Assembly: GCA_022801715.1 (NCBI GenBank)
Contig: JAAWSV010000010.1
Coordinates: 1 to 62,738 of the forward strand
Direction: 5' to 3'
Length of the DNA: 62,738 nucleotides
From: Oscillospiraceae bacterium
GTDB taxonomy: Bacteria > Bacillota > Clostridia > Oscillospirales > Oscillospiraceae
Part shown: in pieces, positions 7,863-15,562 of the stretch
Numbering within the stretch: position 1 is the stretch's first letter
Layout: every line of letters starts with the position of its first letter
Notes under the pieces: generated by a model
What the model saw: only the letters and a program-made list of their open reading frames with translations
Told to the model about the DNA's origin: nothing
Database searches by the model: none
Made by a program: the position numbers and the translations under genes

Positions 7863-8600
7863 ATGGACAAGATCGCCTTTATCACCGGCTCCTCCCGGGG
7901 AATCGGCCGGGCAGTGGCCTGCCGGCTGGCCCGGGAGGGATACGCCGTGGCCATCCACTATCTACAGGCGGAGGACTGTGCCCGCTCCCTTCTGGAGCAG
8001 CTCCGGCGCGAGGGGTGCCAGGCCGCCGTGGTGCAGGCCGACGTGGCGGACCGGGAGGCTGTCACTGCTGCCATCCGTCAGGCGGAGGCGGCGCTGGGGG
8101 GGCCGATTTCCCTGCTGGTCAACAACGCCGGCATTGCCGAACAGCATCTGTTTCAGGACGTGACCCCCGCCTTCTGGCGGCGGATTTTCGCCGTCAACGT
8201 GGATGGGGCCTACCACACCATTCAGGCGGTGCTCCCCGCCATGCTCCACGAGAAGCAGGGGTGCATCATCAACACCTCCTCCATCTGGGGACAGCGGGGG
8301 GCCTCCTGTGAGGCGGCCTACTCCGCCACCAAGGCCGCCCTCATCGGCCTCACCCGGTCCTTAGCCATGGAGCTGGCCCCCTCTGGCATCCGGGTCAATT
8401 GCGTGGCCCCCGGCGTGATCCGCACAGACATGGTGGAGGTGCTGGGGGCGGACACTCTGCGCTCCTTGGTGGAGGAGACCCCGGTGGGGCGTTTAGGTAC
8501 CCCGGAGGACATCGCCAACGCCGTGGCCTTCTTGGCCGACGACCGCGCCTCCTTCCTCACCGGGCAGGTGCTCACCGCCGACGGCGGCTTCATCGTGTAG
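7863..8600 (+). CDS. SDR-family oxidoreductase (FabG/YmfI-like)
   Basis: A 245-aa classical short-chain dehydrogenase/reductase. It has the cofactor motif TGSSRGIGR at residue 8, NNAG near residue 87, the catalytic Ser in NTSS, YSATKAA with the catalytic Tyr and Lys, and the C-terminal LTADGGFIV typical of FabG. The length matches FabG (about 245 aa), and NADPH use is likely from the SSRG motif. It is not inside a fatty-acid gene cluster. A stand-alone 3-oxoacyl-ACP reductase paralogue or the YmfI-type reductase that modifies elongation factor P are therefore both possible. The downstream GNAT gene starts 2 nt after its stop, so the two are cotranscribed. Confidence 0.8.
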   Translation: MDKIAFITGSSRGIGRAVACRLAREGYAVAIHYLQAEDCARSLLEQLRREGCQAAVVQADVADREAVTAAIRQAEAALGGPISLLVNNAGIAEQHLFQDVTPAFWRRIFAVNVDGAYHTIQAVLPAMLHEKQGCIINTSSIWGQRGASCEAAYSATKAALIGLTRSLAMELAPSGIRVNCVAPGVIRTDMVEVLGADTLRSLVEETPVGRLGTPEDIANAVAFLADDRASFLTGQVLTADGGFIV

Positions 8601-8602
8601 CC

Positions 8603-9073
8603 ATGGAGCTGCGTCGATACACCCCCGGCGACTGCCCGGCAATGGCGGCGCTGTTTCAGGAGACCGTCCGCACCGTAAACGCCGCCGACTACGCCCCGGA
8701 GCAGCTAACTGCCTGGGCCGGCGGAGAGGTGGACCTCCCCGCCTGGGACCGCTCCTTTCGCGCCCACCTGACCCTCCTGGCGGAGGAGGCGGGGGAGCTG
8801 ATAGGCTTCGCCGACATGGACGCCTCCGGCTATCTGGACCGGCTCTACGTCCGCCGTGACCACCTCCGCCAGGGCGTGGCCACGGCCCTCTGCGACGCCC
8901 TGGAGGCCGCCGTGGACGCGCCGCGCTTTGTCACCCACGCCTCCATCACCGCCCGCCCCTTCTTCGCGCACCGGGGCTACCGGCTCCTCCGGGAGCAGCA
9001 GGTACAGCGCCGCGGCGTCACGCTGACCAACTTCGTCATGGAGAAGCGCCGGCAGAGCGGAAAATCGAATTAA
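8603..9073 (+). CDS. GNAT family N-acetyltransferase
   Basis: A 156-aa GCN5-related acetyltransferase. LDRLYVRRDHLRQGVATALCDALE is motif A with the acetyl-CoA pyrophosphate loop (R-x-x-x-x-GVA), followed by FFAHRGYRLL (motif B). The start is the ATG at 8603, two bases after the SDR stop; the longer upstream frame is a shadow of the SDR. The substrate is unknown. The family member YafP is similar in layout (FAD-like start, IGFADMD, 'FFAHRGY'). Confidence 0.75.
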   Translation: MELRRYTPGDCPAMAALFQETVRTVNAADYAPEQLTAWAGGEVDLPAWDRSFRAHLTLLAEEAGELIGFADMDASGYLDRLYVRRDHLRQGVATALCDALEAAVDAPRFVTHASITARPFFAHRGYRLLREQQVQRRGVTLTNFVMEKRRQSGKSN

Positions 9074-9093
9074 AGTGGAAAACTCAATGAAAA

Positions 9094-9130
9094 AAGGGTG
9101 CTGTCCCCCAAGGGGACAGCACCCTTTTTA
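9094..9130. terminator. Bidirectional intrinsic terminator
   Basis: A perfect 13-bp stem GGGTGCTGTCCCC/GGGGACAGCACCC is flanked by A-tract and T-tract. It serves the rightward SDR-GNAT operon and the convergent rubrerythrin gene. Confidence 0.9.
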
Positions 9131-9137
9131 TATCCGC

Positions 9138-9674
9138 TCAATAGTTCTCCTCGTGCACCTCAAAGTACGCCTGCGGGTGGGCACAGACGGGGCACACCTC
9201 GGGGGCCTTCTCGCCCACCACGATGTGGCCGCAGTTGCGGCACTCCCAGACCTTCACCTCGCTCTTGGCAAAGACCGCCTGCGTCTCCACATTTTTCAGC
9301 AGGGCGCGGTAGCGCTCCTCATGGTGCTTCTCGATCTCCCCCACGGCGCGGAACCTGGCCGCCAGCTCAGGGAAGCCCTCCTCCTCGGCGGTCCGGGCAA
9401 AGCCCTCGTACATATCCGTCCACTCATAGTTCTCGCCGTCGGCGGCGGCGGCTAAATTCTCCGCGGTGGAGCCGATGCCGGCAAGCTCCTTGAACCACAG
9501 CTTGGCGTGCTCCTTCTCATTGTCGGCGGTCTTGAGGAACAGCGCGGCGATCTGCTCAAAGCCCTCCTTCTTGGCCTTGGAGGCGAAATAGGTGTACTTG
9601 TTCCGGGCCTGGGACTCCCCGGCAAAGGCGGCCAGCAGGTTCTTCTCTGTCTGTGTACCGGCGTATTTGGACAT
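9138..9674 (-). CDS. rbr: Rubrerythrin
   Basis: A 178-aa two-domain rubrerythrin. The N-terminal ferritin-like di-iron domain carries [35 protein letters not shown] and [10 protein letters not shown], supplying the Glu/His ligands. The C-terminal rubredoxin domain has CRNCG and CPVCAHP for the FeS4 site. Rubrerythrins reduce hydrogen peroxide in the cytoplasm of strict anaerobes, using electrons from NADH-linked rubredoxin or ferredoxin. The start at 9674 ([10 protein letters not shown]) matches the family. A promoter is visible at 9746-9774. Confidence 0.95.
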   Translation of the reverse strand: MSKYAGTQTEKNLLAAFAGESQARNKYTYFASKAKKEGFEQIAALFLKTADNEKEHAKLWFKELAGIGSTAENLAAAADGENYEWTDMYEGFARTAEEEGFPELAARFRAVGEIEKHHEERYRALLKNVETQAVFAKSEVKVWECRNCGHIVVGEKAPEVCPVCAHPQAYFEVHEENY

Positions 9675-9745
9675 GATGTATTCTCCTTTCAGTCTGCCGC
9701 CGGCACTCCGGCGGCTGCGGGGGGAAGTCCCCCCTCCTTCCACAA

Positions 9746-9774
9746 ATCTTACCACATTTCCCCCCGCGAGGCAA
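9746..9774 (-). promoter_or_regulatory. Promoter of the rubrerythrin gene
   Basis: On the minus strand TTGCCT (9769-9774) and TAAGAT (9746-9751) are spaced by 17 bp. Confidence 0.5.
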
Positions 9775-9807
9775 TCCCCGCCGGAAAAAGTTTTCCCGGG
9801 GCCGCCC

Positions 9808-10125
9808 TCACCGCCGGACCACCACCACGTGGACCGTATCCCCCGGCCCCTTCCCCAGCGCGGCGCGGATGGCCTTCAAAAGGCATAGGACGTAGCGGAT
9901 CTGCCCCTGCTCATCCCGCAGCCCCATATTGACAATACTGCCCTCATAGCCGATGCCGTCAAAGGCGGCCCGGACCTTCACCCGCCCGGCGCCGAACTCC
10001 TCCCGGATGTCATAGGGGAAGACGACATAGGCCCCGCCGGACTCCGGGTCGCCGTGGATCACGGCGTCAAATTCATACCGCTCCTTTATGGCGCCTCCCC
10101 GTCCCCCTTCATCCGATCCATCCAC
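9808..10125 (-). CDS. DUF1905 domain protein
   Basis: A small DUF1905 protein, 105 aa in the open frame. The domain is [10 protein letters not shown]...[34 protein letters not shown] through [15 protein letters not shown]. These proteins form a small beta-barrel of unknown function. The only ATG in frame (10125) overlaps the 3' end of cbiN by 40 nt. The domain itself would naturally begin at ATA-AAG-GAG (10089), which has GGGGAGG just upstream, so either an ATA start or the long N-terminus is used. As the last gene of the cobalt-transporter operon it may be cotranscribed, without an obvious functional link. Confidence 0.7.
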   Translation of the reverse strand: MDGSDEGGRGGAIKERYEFDAVIHGDPESGGAYVVFPYDIREEFGAGRVKVRAAFDGIGYEGSIVNMGLRDEQGQIRYVLCLLKAIRAALGKGPGDTVHVVVVRR

Positions 10126-10424
10126 TTCTTCCGCTCCACCCAGCGTCCCAGCGCGAAGGCGATGACCCCCACGCCGATGCCGGTCTGCACGCAGAAGAGC
10201 AGGCTCTCAATCTCCCCGGGGAGCTCACCGCCCAGCGCCGTCTCAAGAACCGGGGTGAACCAGGGCTCATACGCCTCGCCGGTGACCTCCGCCACCATCT
10301 CGCTGCCCGCGTCGTCGGAGCCGCCGAAGGCCGCCCCCGGCCGGAGAACCAGGGGCGCTATCACAATCAAAAGCACAATCCCCAGCAGTACCAACACAAG
10401 ACCCTTACTGCTTCTCTGTTTCAT
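10086..10424 (-). CDS. cbiN: Cobalt ECF transporter small subunit CbiN
   Basis: A 112-aa membrane protein with two transmembrane helices (about residues 8-28 and 83-97) and a periplasm-facing loop containing YEPWFTPV and GEIESLLFCVQTGIG, the typical CbiN sequence. CbiN assists Co2+ loading of the CbiM S-component. Its ATG overlaps the CbiM stop (ATGA), showing translational coupling. Confidence 0.9.
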   Translation of the reverse strand: MKQRSSKGLVLVLLGIVLLIVIAPLVLRPGAAFGGSDDAGSEMVAEVTGEAYEPWFTPVLETALGGELPGEIESLLFCVQTGIGVGVIAFALGRWVERKKWMDRMKGDGEAP

Positions 10425-11173
10425 ATCTCATTCCCTCCCAAATAGCCGACGGCGCGCAGCTCCCGGGAGGCGTAGGTCTCCAGAGCGATGACAATCACCA
10501 CCGTAAGGATGCCCTCCACCACCGCCAGGGGGAGCTGCGTGGGGGCGAACACGCCCAAAAACTTCACCAGCGCGGTGCCCACGCCCCCCTCCGGCGCCGG
10601 ATGGGCCACGGCCAGCTGTACACTGGTGACGCAGTAGGTAAAGAGGTCCCCCAAAAACGCCGCCAGAAAGACGCTGACCCTCCGATTGACCTTAGCCGCT
10701 TGGAGGCCCTTGTAGAGCACATAGGCCGCCAGCGGCCCGGCGACAGCCATGGAGAAGCAGTTGGCCCCCAGCGTAGTGAGGCCGCCATGGGCCAGCAGAA
10801 GGGCCTGAAACACCAGGACAATCAGCCCCAGCACACTGGTGGCCGCCGGCCCGAAGAGGATGGCGCCGAGGCCCGTCCCCGTCATATGGGAGCAGCTGGC
10901 TGTAACCGAGGGGATCTTCAGCGAGGAGATCACGAACACAAACGCCCCGCACAGGGCCAGCAGCAGCAGATTCTGGTTCTGCTCCCCCACCTTCGCCTTG
11001 ATCCGCCCCGCGCCGATGACCAAAAACGGCAGGCACACGACGCCCCAGACCGCGCACAGGGCCGGCGGCAGGTAGCCCTCCATGATGTGCATGGCGCTGA
11101 CCCCCGGCGCGGCGGCTGTTGCCACCAGCAGCACCGTCAGCAGCGTCAATATGGTTCTCTGTCTCTTTGACAC
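10421..11173 (-). CDS. cbiM: Cobalt ECF transporter S-component CbiM
   Basis: About 250 aa. A cleavable-looking signal precedes MHIMEGYLPP; after processing, the N-terminal Met-His of MHIMEGYLP is the Co2+ ligand known for CbiM/NikM proteins. The remaining sequence is a multi-spanning membrane domain with SSLKIPSVTASCSHMTGTGLG and GGLTTLGANCFSMAVAGP. I take the GTG at 11173 as start because GGAGG lies 8 nt before it; the ATG at 11191 overlaps that ribosome site. It follows cbiO by about 90 nt. Confidence 0.92.
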   Translation of the reverse strand: MSKRQRTILTLLTVLLVATAAAPGVSAMHIMEGYLPPALCAVWGVVCLPFLVIGAGRIKAKVGEQNQNLLLLALCGAFVFVISSLKIPSVTASCSHMTGTGLGAILFGPAATSVLGLIVLVFQALLLAHGGLTTLGANCFSMAVAGPLAAYVLYKGLQAAKVNRRVSVFLAAFLGDLFTYCVTSVQLAVAHPAPEGGVGTALVKFLGVFAPTQLPLAVVEGILTVVIVIALETYASRELRAVGYLGGNEI

Positions 11174-11264
11174 AGTGTATTCCTCCTTCATATAGCCTGT
11201 AAATTTATCGACCCAAATCTATATAAAGCGTCCCGCCCCGGGAGCGGTCCGCCACTTCCCGTCC

Positions 11265-12092
11265 TTACCCGCCGCAGCTGTCCAGCAGCGCCTCCACGCT
11301 CCGGGGATAGTCCCCGCCGCCGGCGATCCCCCGCTGGCGCAGGCTCTCATAGAGCTCCAGCAGCATGGGGCGGCGGAGCCCCGCCCTGAAAAGCACCTCC
11401 CGGTCCTGAAACACCGGCAGCGTCCCGCCGTCGGCGATGATCCTCCCCTCGTGGAAGACCACCACCCGCTCCGCCCAGCGGTAGGCGAAGTCCACATCGT
11501 GGGTGGACAGGAGGATGGTCTTCCCTTGGAGGGCCAGCCGGTCCAGCACCTCCTCCAGCAGAGCCGCGTTCCGGGGGTCCAGGGAGGCGGTGGGCTCGTC
11601 AAAGATGATGATCTCCGGGTGCATGGCGATGATGTCCGCGATGCTCACCCGCTTTTTCTCCCCGCCGCTGAGGTAGTGGGGCGGGCGGTCCCGATAGGCG
11701 GAGAGGTTCAGACAGGCCAGGGCCTCCTCCGTCCGGGCGAGGACCTCCTCCCTGGGGAGCTTCAGATTCATGGGGCCGAAGGCCACCTCCTGCCCCACGG
11801 TGGAGGCGATGATCTGGTCGTCGGCGTTCTGGAACACGATGCCCACCTGCCGGCGCAGCGCATGGACGTCTCTGTCCGTCACCTCGCTCCCCCGGCAGAG
11901 CACCGCGCCGCTGTCCGGGCGGAGCACGCCGTTGAGGTGGAGGAAGAAGGTGGACTTCCCGGCGCCGTTGGACCCCATCACCGCGATCCGCTCCCCGGCG
12001 GCGATGTCCATGCTGACGCCGTTGAGGGCCCTGTGGTCCCCGTCATAGGCGTAGCAGAGGTCCCGCGCCTGTAAGATGTTCTCCCGCTCCAA
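11265..12092 (-). CDS. cbiO: Cobalt ECF transporter ATPase CbiO
   Basis: A 275-aa ABC ATPase. It shows Walker A GSNGAGKST, Q-loop FQNADDQI, signature LSGGEKKRV, Walker B IIIFDEPTAS and switch LSTHD, in the usual order for CbiO/EcfA. It powers Co2+ uptake with CbiQ, CbiM and CbiN. The start is a TTG at 12092, six bases after GGGGAGGTG; a GTG at 12101 overlaps the cbiQ stop and is the alternative. Only one ATPase gene is present, as in the dedicated cobalt systems rather than vitamin ECF modules. Confidence 0.92.
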   Translation of the reverse strand: MERENILQARDLCYAYDGDHRALNGVSMDIAAGERIAVMGSNGAGKSTFFLHLNGVLRPDSGAVLCRGSEVTDRDVHALRRQVGIVFQNADDQIIASTVGQEVAFGPMNLKLPREEVLARTEEALACLNLSAYRDRPPHYLSGGEKKRVSIADIIAMHPEIIIFDEPTASLDPRNAALLEEVLDRLALQGKTILLSTHDVDFAYRWAERVVVFHEGRIIADGGTLPVFQDREVLFRAGLRRPMLLELYESLRQRGIAGGGDYPRSVEALLDSCGG

Positions 12093-12097
12093 GGTGT

Positions 12098-12913
12098 TCA
12101 CCTCCCCATCCAGCCGATAGCCGCCAGCGCCGACAGAAAAAGTACCGCCCACAGGATCTGCGCCGGCCGGACCGGCTTCTCCTCCGTCCAAAAGACCAGC
12201 TCCCCGTCGTAGCACCGGGAGAGCAGCGCCTGATAGTAGGCGTTCCCCCGCCGCAGGGACACCACCAGCAGATTGGCGGCCGTCCGGGCGAAGGTGGTCA
12301 GGGAGGTCCGGTAGTCACAGTAGCCCAGCCGGGAGGCCGCGGCACAGCGCATCCGGCATTGGGCGTCCATCAGAATAAAGATATAGCGGTAGATCATATG
12401 CATCAGCTCCACCAGCAGCTTGGGGACGCGGAGGGCGCGGAGGACATGGATCACCTCCCCGGCGGGGGTGGAGAGGGTCAGCATGTACATGGCGCTCACC
12501 GCCCCCAGGGCCTTCAGCACAAGGCGCAGGGCCGCCCGGAGGCTCTCCCTGGTGGCGTAGAGGTAGAAAAAGCCTAAATGCACCCGATAGTCCCCCGCCA
12601 TCTGGCGGGAGACGCTGAAAGCGACGGCGGCGCTGCCCATCACAAGGAAGAGGAGGGGGACCGCCAGAAGCGACAGGTACCGTCGGAGGGGCAGCTTCCC
12701 CAGCCCCACGGTGACAAAGGCCGTGGACAGCAGCACCGCGGCGGAGAGGAGGGGGCTGTCAAAGGCGATGCAGAGGAGGATACAGGCGGCGGAGAGGGCG
12801 GCCTTGTAGCCGCTGTTCCAGCCGCGGATAGCCGAGGCGTAGGCGCAGTAATCTATGGAGAGCACCGCGCCGCCATGCCGGTGGCCGCCGGAGCGGCGAG
12901 TCTGTTGAGTCAT
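12098..12913 (-). CDS. cbiQ: Cobalt ECF transporter T-component CbiQ
   Basis: A 271-aa integral membrane scaffold protein. It starts with a conserved segment (LSIDYCAYASAIRGWNSGYK) and ends with the cytoplasmic coupling helices typical of EcfT/CbiQ, including ASRLGYCDYRTS and LLSRCYDGE. It links the ATPase to the CbiM S-component. It is the first gene of a cbiQ-O-M-N-DUF1905 operon, unlike the common cbiM-N-Q-O order, so the riboswitch leader acts directly in front of cbiQ. AGGAG lies 6 nt before the start. Confidence 0.92.
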   Translation of the reverse strand: MTQQTRRSGGHRHGGAVLSIDYCAYASAIRGWNSGYKAALSAACILLCIAFDSPLLSAAVLLSTAFVTVGLGKLPLRRYLSLLAVPLLFLVMGSAAVAFSVSRQMAGDYRVHLGFFYLYATRESLRAALRLVLKALGAVSAMYMLTLSTPAGEVIHVLRALRVPKLLVELMHMIYRYIFILMDAQCRMRCAAASRLGYCDYRTSLTTFARTAANLLVVSLRRGNAYYQALLSRCYDGELVFWTEEKPVRPAQILWAVLFLSALAAIGWMGR

Positions 12914-13011
12914 AGCGTGCTCCTGTAGCTCTGAGCAAGAAAATGAGGGATAAGCGGAGAAAACAAAGAAGAAACAGAGGGAAAAACGAGGGAAATAAAG
13001 GGAAAGGCGGA

Positions 13012-13056
13012 GGGAAAAAATGAAAAGGGCCCTATTCTGACAAGCAGAATAAGGCC
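13012..13056 (-). terminator. Riboswitch-linked transcription attenuator
   Basis: On the minus strand the stem GGCCTTATTCTG/CAGAATAGGGCC (one mismatch) is followed by CTTTTCATTTTTT. It lies between the cobalamin riboswitch and cbiQ and is probably the expression platform: the terminator would form when cobalamin is bound. Confidence 0.75.
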
Positions 13057-13101
13057 ATGCCCTTGGTGTTCTTTTCCCGCTGCCCAGAAAACATCCAGTC
13101 C

Positions 13102-13254
13102 CTCAGGGCAGGTCTCCTGACTTATGCCTCATCCTTGGAACGCCTTCCCGTTTGCACAGTGGCATCTTGTTCCTCGTCCGCATTTACAGTAGTGGCTGCT
13201 GTGGAGGCTTCGCACCTCACTTCCCTATTGTGACAGCGGAGCTGTCACCCTGAG
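13102..13254 (-). promoter_or_regulatory. Cobalamin (AdoCbl) riboswitch
   Basis: The B12 box is read on the minus strand as AGTCAGGAGACCTGCC (13107-13122), a near-perfect match to the class consensus. The closing P1 stem CTCAGGG/CCCTGAG pairs 13248-13254 with 13102-13108. A short hairpin TGACAGC..GCTGTCA (13231-13247) and the conserved GGTGCGAAGCC core lie between. It sits upstream of cbiQ with an attenuator in between and should repress cobalt uptake when cobalamin is plentiful. Confidence 0.93.
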
Positions 13255-13372
13255 AGCAATGCAATTGTAACGGGTCCGCGCCCAGCGTCCCCTGTAATTT
13301 TCTATTATAGCAGTCTTCCCCCGCCCTGTCAAGAAATTTCTCCCGCCCCAAATCCCCCCCGCCCCCGGCGCT

Positions 13373-13436
13373 TCGCGCCTTAGCCTCCCTTGCCAAAGGG
13401 AGGGGGACCGCCGCACGGCGGTGGAGGGATTCCCCG
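13373..13436. repeat. Interspersed palindromic (REP-like) repeat
   Basis: The stretch combines a GCCTCCCTTTGGCAAGGGAGG-like palindrome (CCTCCCTTgccAAAGGGAGG) with ACCGCCGCACGGCGGT and ends in GGAGGGATTC. This layout is characteristic of dispersed palindromic repeats in gut Clostridia, where CTCCCTT..AAGGGAG and a second GC-rich hairpin precede GGAGGGATTC. It lies between the riboswitch and the DUF3786 gene. The rest of 12914-13512 holds only the riboswitch and attenuator. Confidence 0.55.
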
Positions 13437-13512
13437 CAGGCACCCCCAATACACCGCCCTCCCGTCCCCCCGAAACACCCCAATCAACCGCCCCCATCCC
13501 CCCCAAAAAATC

Positions 13513-14145
13513 TCAAAACCGATAAAATGCATTCCCCCGAACGGGCAGCCCCGCCGCTCCCGCCGCCTGATAGAGCAGCTCCGTGGCCACGGTGACAATG
13601 CTCTCAATATGGATAAAATCCGTAGCACTCCGGTCAAAGAGGAGGTTCGCCTGTGCCGGAAACTCCCCATCCCCCTCCCAGAATAAGAGCTTGACCGGCA
13701 GACACGCAAAGGCGGGCAGCAGGTAGGCGGAGCTGGTCAGCCGCGTCCCCCGCAGGGCCTCCGCCGCTTGGGCCAGCCGGTCCTCCTGGCCGGAGAAGGT
13801 GGCGGCCAGCGGGGCGAGGACACCCCTCTGAAAGGCCGCGGCAAAGGGCGCGCCGTCCCGCAGCTCCCGGAAGGGGACCCACTCCCCGGTGAGCCGGGCC
13901 GACGGCGAGGCGTAATGAAACAGGGTGTAGATATTCAGCCGAGGCATAATCTCCACAGGCCCGCTGTCGGACACAGCGGAGATCCCGCCCTCCCGCCGGT
14001 CCACGCCGAAGCGCCTGCCGTAGTGCCACAGGCGGAGACAGTCCTCCCCCATCTCCACCTCTGGCAGCCGCCGGCAGATATCCCCTTGGTCCATGGCAAG
14101 AAACCGTTGCCGCCAGTCCTCGCACTGCTTTTCATAGTTGTTCAT
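13513..14145 (-). CDS. DUF3786 domain protein
   Basis: A 210-aa soluble protein that I assign to DUF3786. Visible elements are LWHYGRRFGVDRREGGI, a YTLFHYASPSARLTGEWVPFREL segment, a central AFQRGVLAPLA region, LPVKLLFWEGDGEFPAQANLLFDRSATDFIHIES and a short C-terminal tail. The function is unknown; family members occur mainly in anaerobes, often near corrinoid or Fe-S genes, and here it lies beside the cobalt operon and a redox cluster. The start at 14145 has AGGAGGG 8 nt upstream. It is divergent from the Rrf2 gene. Confidence 0.75.
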   Translation of the reverse strand: MNNYEKQCEDWRQRFLAMDQGDICRRLPEVEMGEDCLRLWHYGRRFGVDRREGGISAVSDSGPVEIMPRLNIYTLFHYASPSARLTGEWVPFRELRDGAPFAAAFQRGVLAPLAATFSGQEDRLAQAAEALRGTRLTSSAYLLPAFACLPVKLLFWEGDGEFPAQANLLFDRSATDFIHIESIVTVATELLYQAAGAAGLPVRGNAFYRF

Positions 14146-14270
14146 CCGCTGTGCCCTCCTCATTCTTGACTTTGCCGCCGTCATGTGTTATTTTATTTCA
14201 GACAGCGATGATATTGTATCATGTATTTTTATCAATTGCAACTATCATTTCAGCGGAAGCGGGGAGCGGC

Positions 14271-14711
14271 ATGAAATATTCCACACGCCTCAGCGACGCG
14301 GTACACATCGCGGCCTTTATCCACCTCAATCCCACCCAGGACCTGTCCAGCGGAGCCATTGCCCACAGCATCCAAACCAACCCCTCCTATGTGCGCCAGC
14401 TCATGTCGGCGCTGAAGCGGGCCGGACTGCTTCACGGCACGAGGGGGCAGGCCGCCCCCTCCCTGTCCCGGGCCCCGTCGGCCATCACGCTGCTGGACAT
14501 CTACCGGGCGGTGGAGGGGGACAAGCCCCTGCTCCACCTGGACACCCACACCAACCCGGAGTGCGGCGTGGGCGTCAACATCCAACTGGCGCTGAGCCGC
14601 TGCTACGCGGAGGTACAGCGGAGCGCGGAGGCCCGCATGGCGGAGATCACCCTGTCGGACATCCTGAGAATTTACGAGGAATACGTGCGGGGAAACGGAG
14701 TCACGAAATGA
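14271..14711 (+). CDS. Rrf2 family transcriptional regulator
   Basis: A 146-aa Rrf2 regulator with an N-terminal winged helix (MKYSTRLSDAVHIAAFI..., recognition segment NPSYVRQLMSALKRAGLL). The central region is HTNPECGVGVNIQLALSRCYAEVQ. It lacks the three-Cys cluster of IscR/NsrR, so an Fe-S sensor is unlikely; it is closer to YwnA-type members. The start is the ATG at 14271 after GGGGAG; the upstream in-frame ATG lacks a ribosome site. It leads a redox gene cluster it may control. A small palindrome TGATA-TTG-TATCA lies upstream near 14208-14221. Confidence 0.85.
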   Translation: MKYSTRLSDAVHIAAFIHLNPTQDLSSGAIAHSIQTNPSYVRQLMSALKRAGLLHGTRGQAAPSLSRAPSAITLLDIYRAVEGDKPLLHLDTHTNPECGVGVNIQLALSRCYAEVQRSAEARMAEITLSDILRIYEEYVRGNGVTK

Positions 14712-14802
14712 GACAACGTATTTTGAACCGGCCAAGCGGGCGAACGTGCAACCAAACGTGCAACACAGAGGGAAAAATTTGCGAAAAAGAGGGGGAAATT
14801 CG

Positions 14803-15423
14803 ATGAGAAACGGGAAAATTTTCAGTTTTTTTCTTGCCGTTTTACTGTTGACGGGACTTTTAACCACCGGCTGCGTTCAGAAAAACACCTACGCGCCGCC
14901 CCCGGAACAGCCGCCGGAGACGGTCGACGAAGCCAGTCCGGAGACCGGCACAGCCGCCGCCTTAGGCAGCTTAAAGGACTTCTCCGCCGTCACGCTGGAG
15001 GGCGAGGCTTTCACCGTGGACGACATCGCTGCCAAGGACGTGACAGTGATCAATTTCTGGGCGCTGAGCTGTCCCCCCTGCATCCGTGAACTGCCTGATA
15101 TTGCTGACTTTTCCAAGGCTCTGCCGGACAACGTGCAGTTGGTCACCGTCTGCCTGGACGGGGCCTGGGACGAGGAGGCCACCAGGACGGTTCTCAGCGG
15201 CGCCGGCTTTGATGGCGTGACCCTGCTCTCCGGCGACGGCGACTTCTTGGCGCTGTGCAGCAGCCTCATGTACACCCCCACCACGGTATTTGTGGACAGC
15301 GAGGGCACCCTATTGGGTGATGCCATCATCGGCGCCCAGGAGGACCTGTCCGGAACCTTCCTCCGCGGGATCAACACCGCGCTGGCGGAGAGCGGAAAGG
15401 CGGAGATCAGCCTTGCGGAGTAA
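14803..15423 (+). CDS. TlpA-like thioredoxin-fold lipoprotein
   Basis: A 206-aa exported lipoprotein. The signal peptide is MRNGKIFSFFLAVLLLTGLL with lipobox LTTGC, followed by a Pro/Glu linker and a TlpA/ResA-like thioredoxin fold with active site WALSCPPCIRELP (CPPC). It should act as a membrane-tethered thiol-disulfide oxidoreductase outside the cell. It starts at 14803 behind GAGGGGG, and its stop is 4 nt before the CXXC peptide gene. With the downstream NapH-like ferredoxin protein it forms a plausible electron-transfer chain to extracytoplasmic thiols. Confidence 0.88.
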   Translation: MRNGKIFSFFLAVLLLTGLLTTGCVQKNTYAPPPEQPPETVDEASPETGTAAALGSLKDFSAVTLEGEAFTVDDIAAKDVTVINFWALSCPPCIRELPDIADFSKALPDNVQLVTVCLDGAWDEEATRTVLSGAGFDGVTLLSGDGDFLALCSSLMYTPTTVFVDSEGTLLGDAIIGAQEDLSGTFLRGINTALAESGKAEISLAE

Positions 15424-15427
15424 GCGG

Positions 15428-15562
15428 ATGATAGGGCTGCTTCGCGGCGGCCTCCTGTTGTCGGCGGCGGCGCTGATCGCCGCGGGACTGGCGCGGCAGG
15501 AGCACTTGGAGGTCCTGCAAAAGGCGGTAAGGATATGTTTAGAATGTATCGGAATCGGGTGA
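15428..15562 (+). CDS. CD1871A-type CXXC-motif small membrane protein
   Basis: A 44-aa peptide: one hydrophobic helix (GLLLSAAALIAAGLA) followed by RQEHLEVLQKAVRICLECIGIG, ending at the CLEC motif. It matches the CD1871A family of tiny clostridial CXXC proteins, which sit between a TlpA-like gene and a ferredoxin-type membrane protein. It starts 4 nt after the lipoprotein stop and overlaps the next gene by 28 nt in another frame, so it is easily missed. The CLEC pair at the membrane edge suggests it carries electrons or a disulfide between its two neighbours (inference). Confidence 0.8.
   Translation: MIGLLRGGLLLSAAALIAAGLARQEHLEVLQKAVRICLECIGIG

Noticed and set aside
6685-9500. Long ORFs on the opposite strand of the GC-rich genes (for example 6741-7598)
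   Set aside because: High-GC third-position bias opens antisense frames; these overlap clear genes with motifs and lack family signatures.
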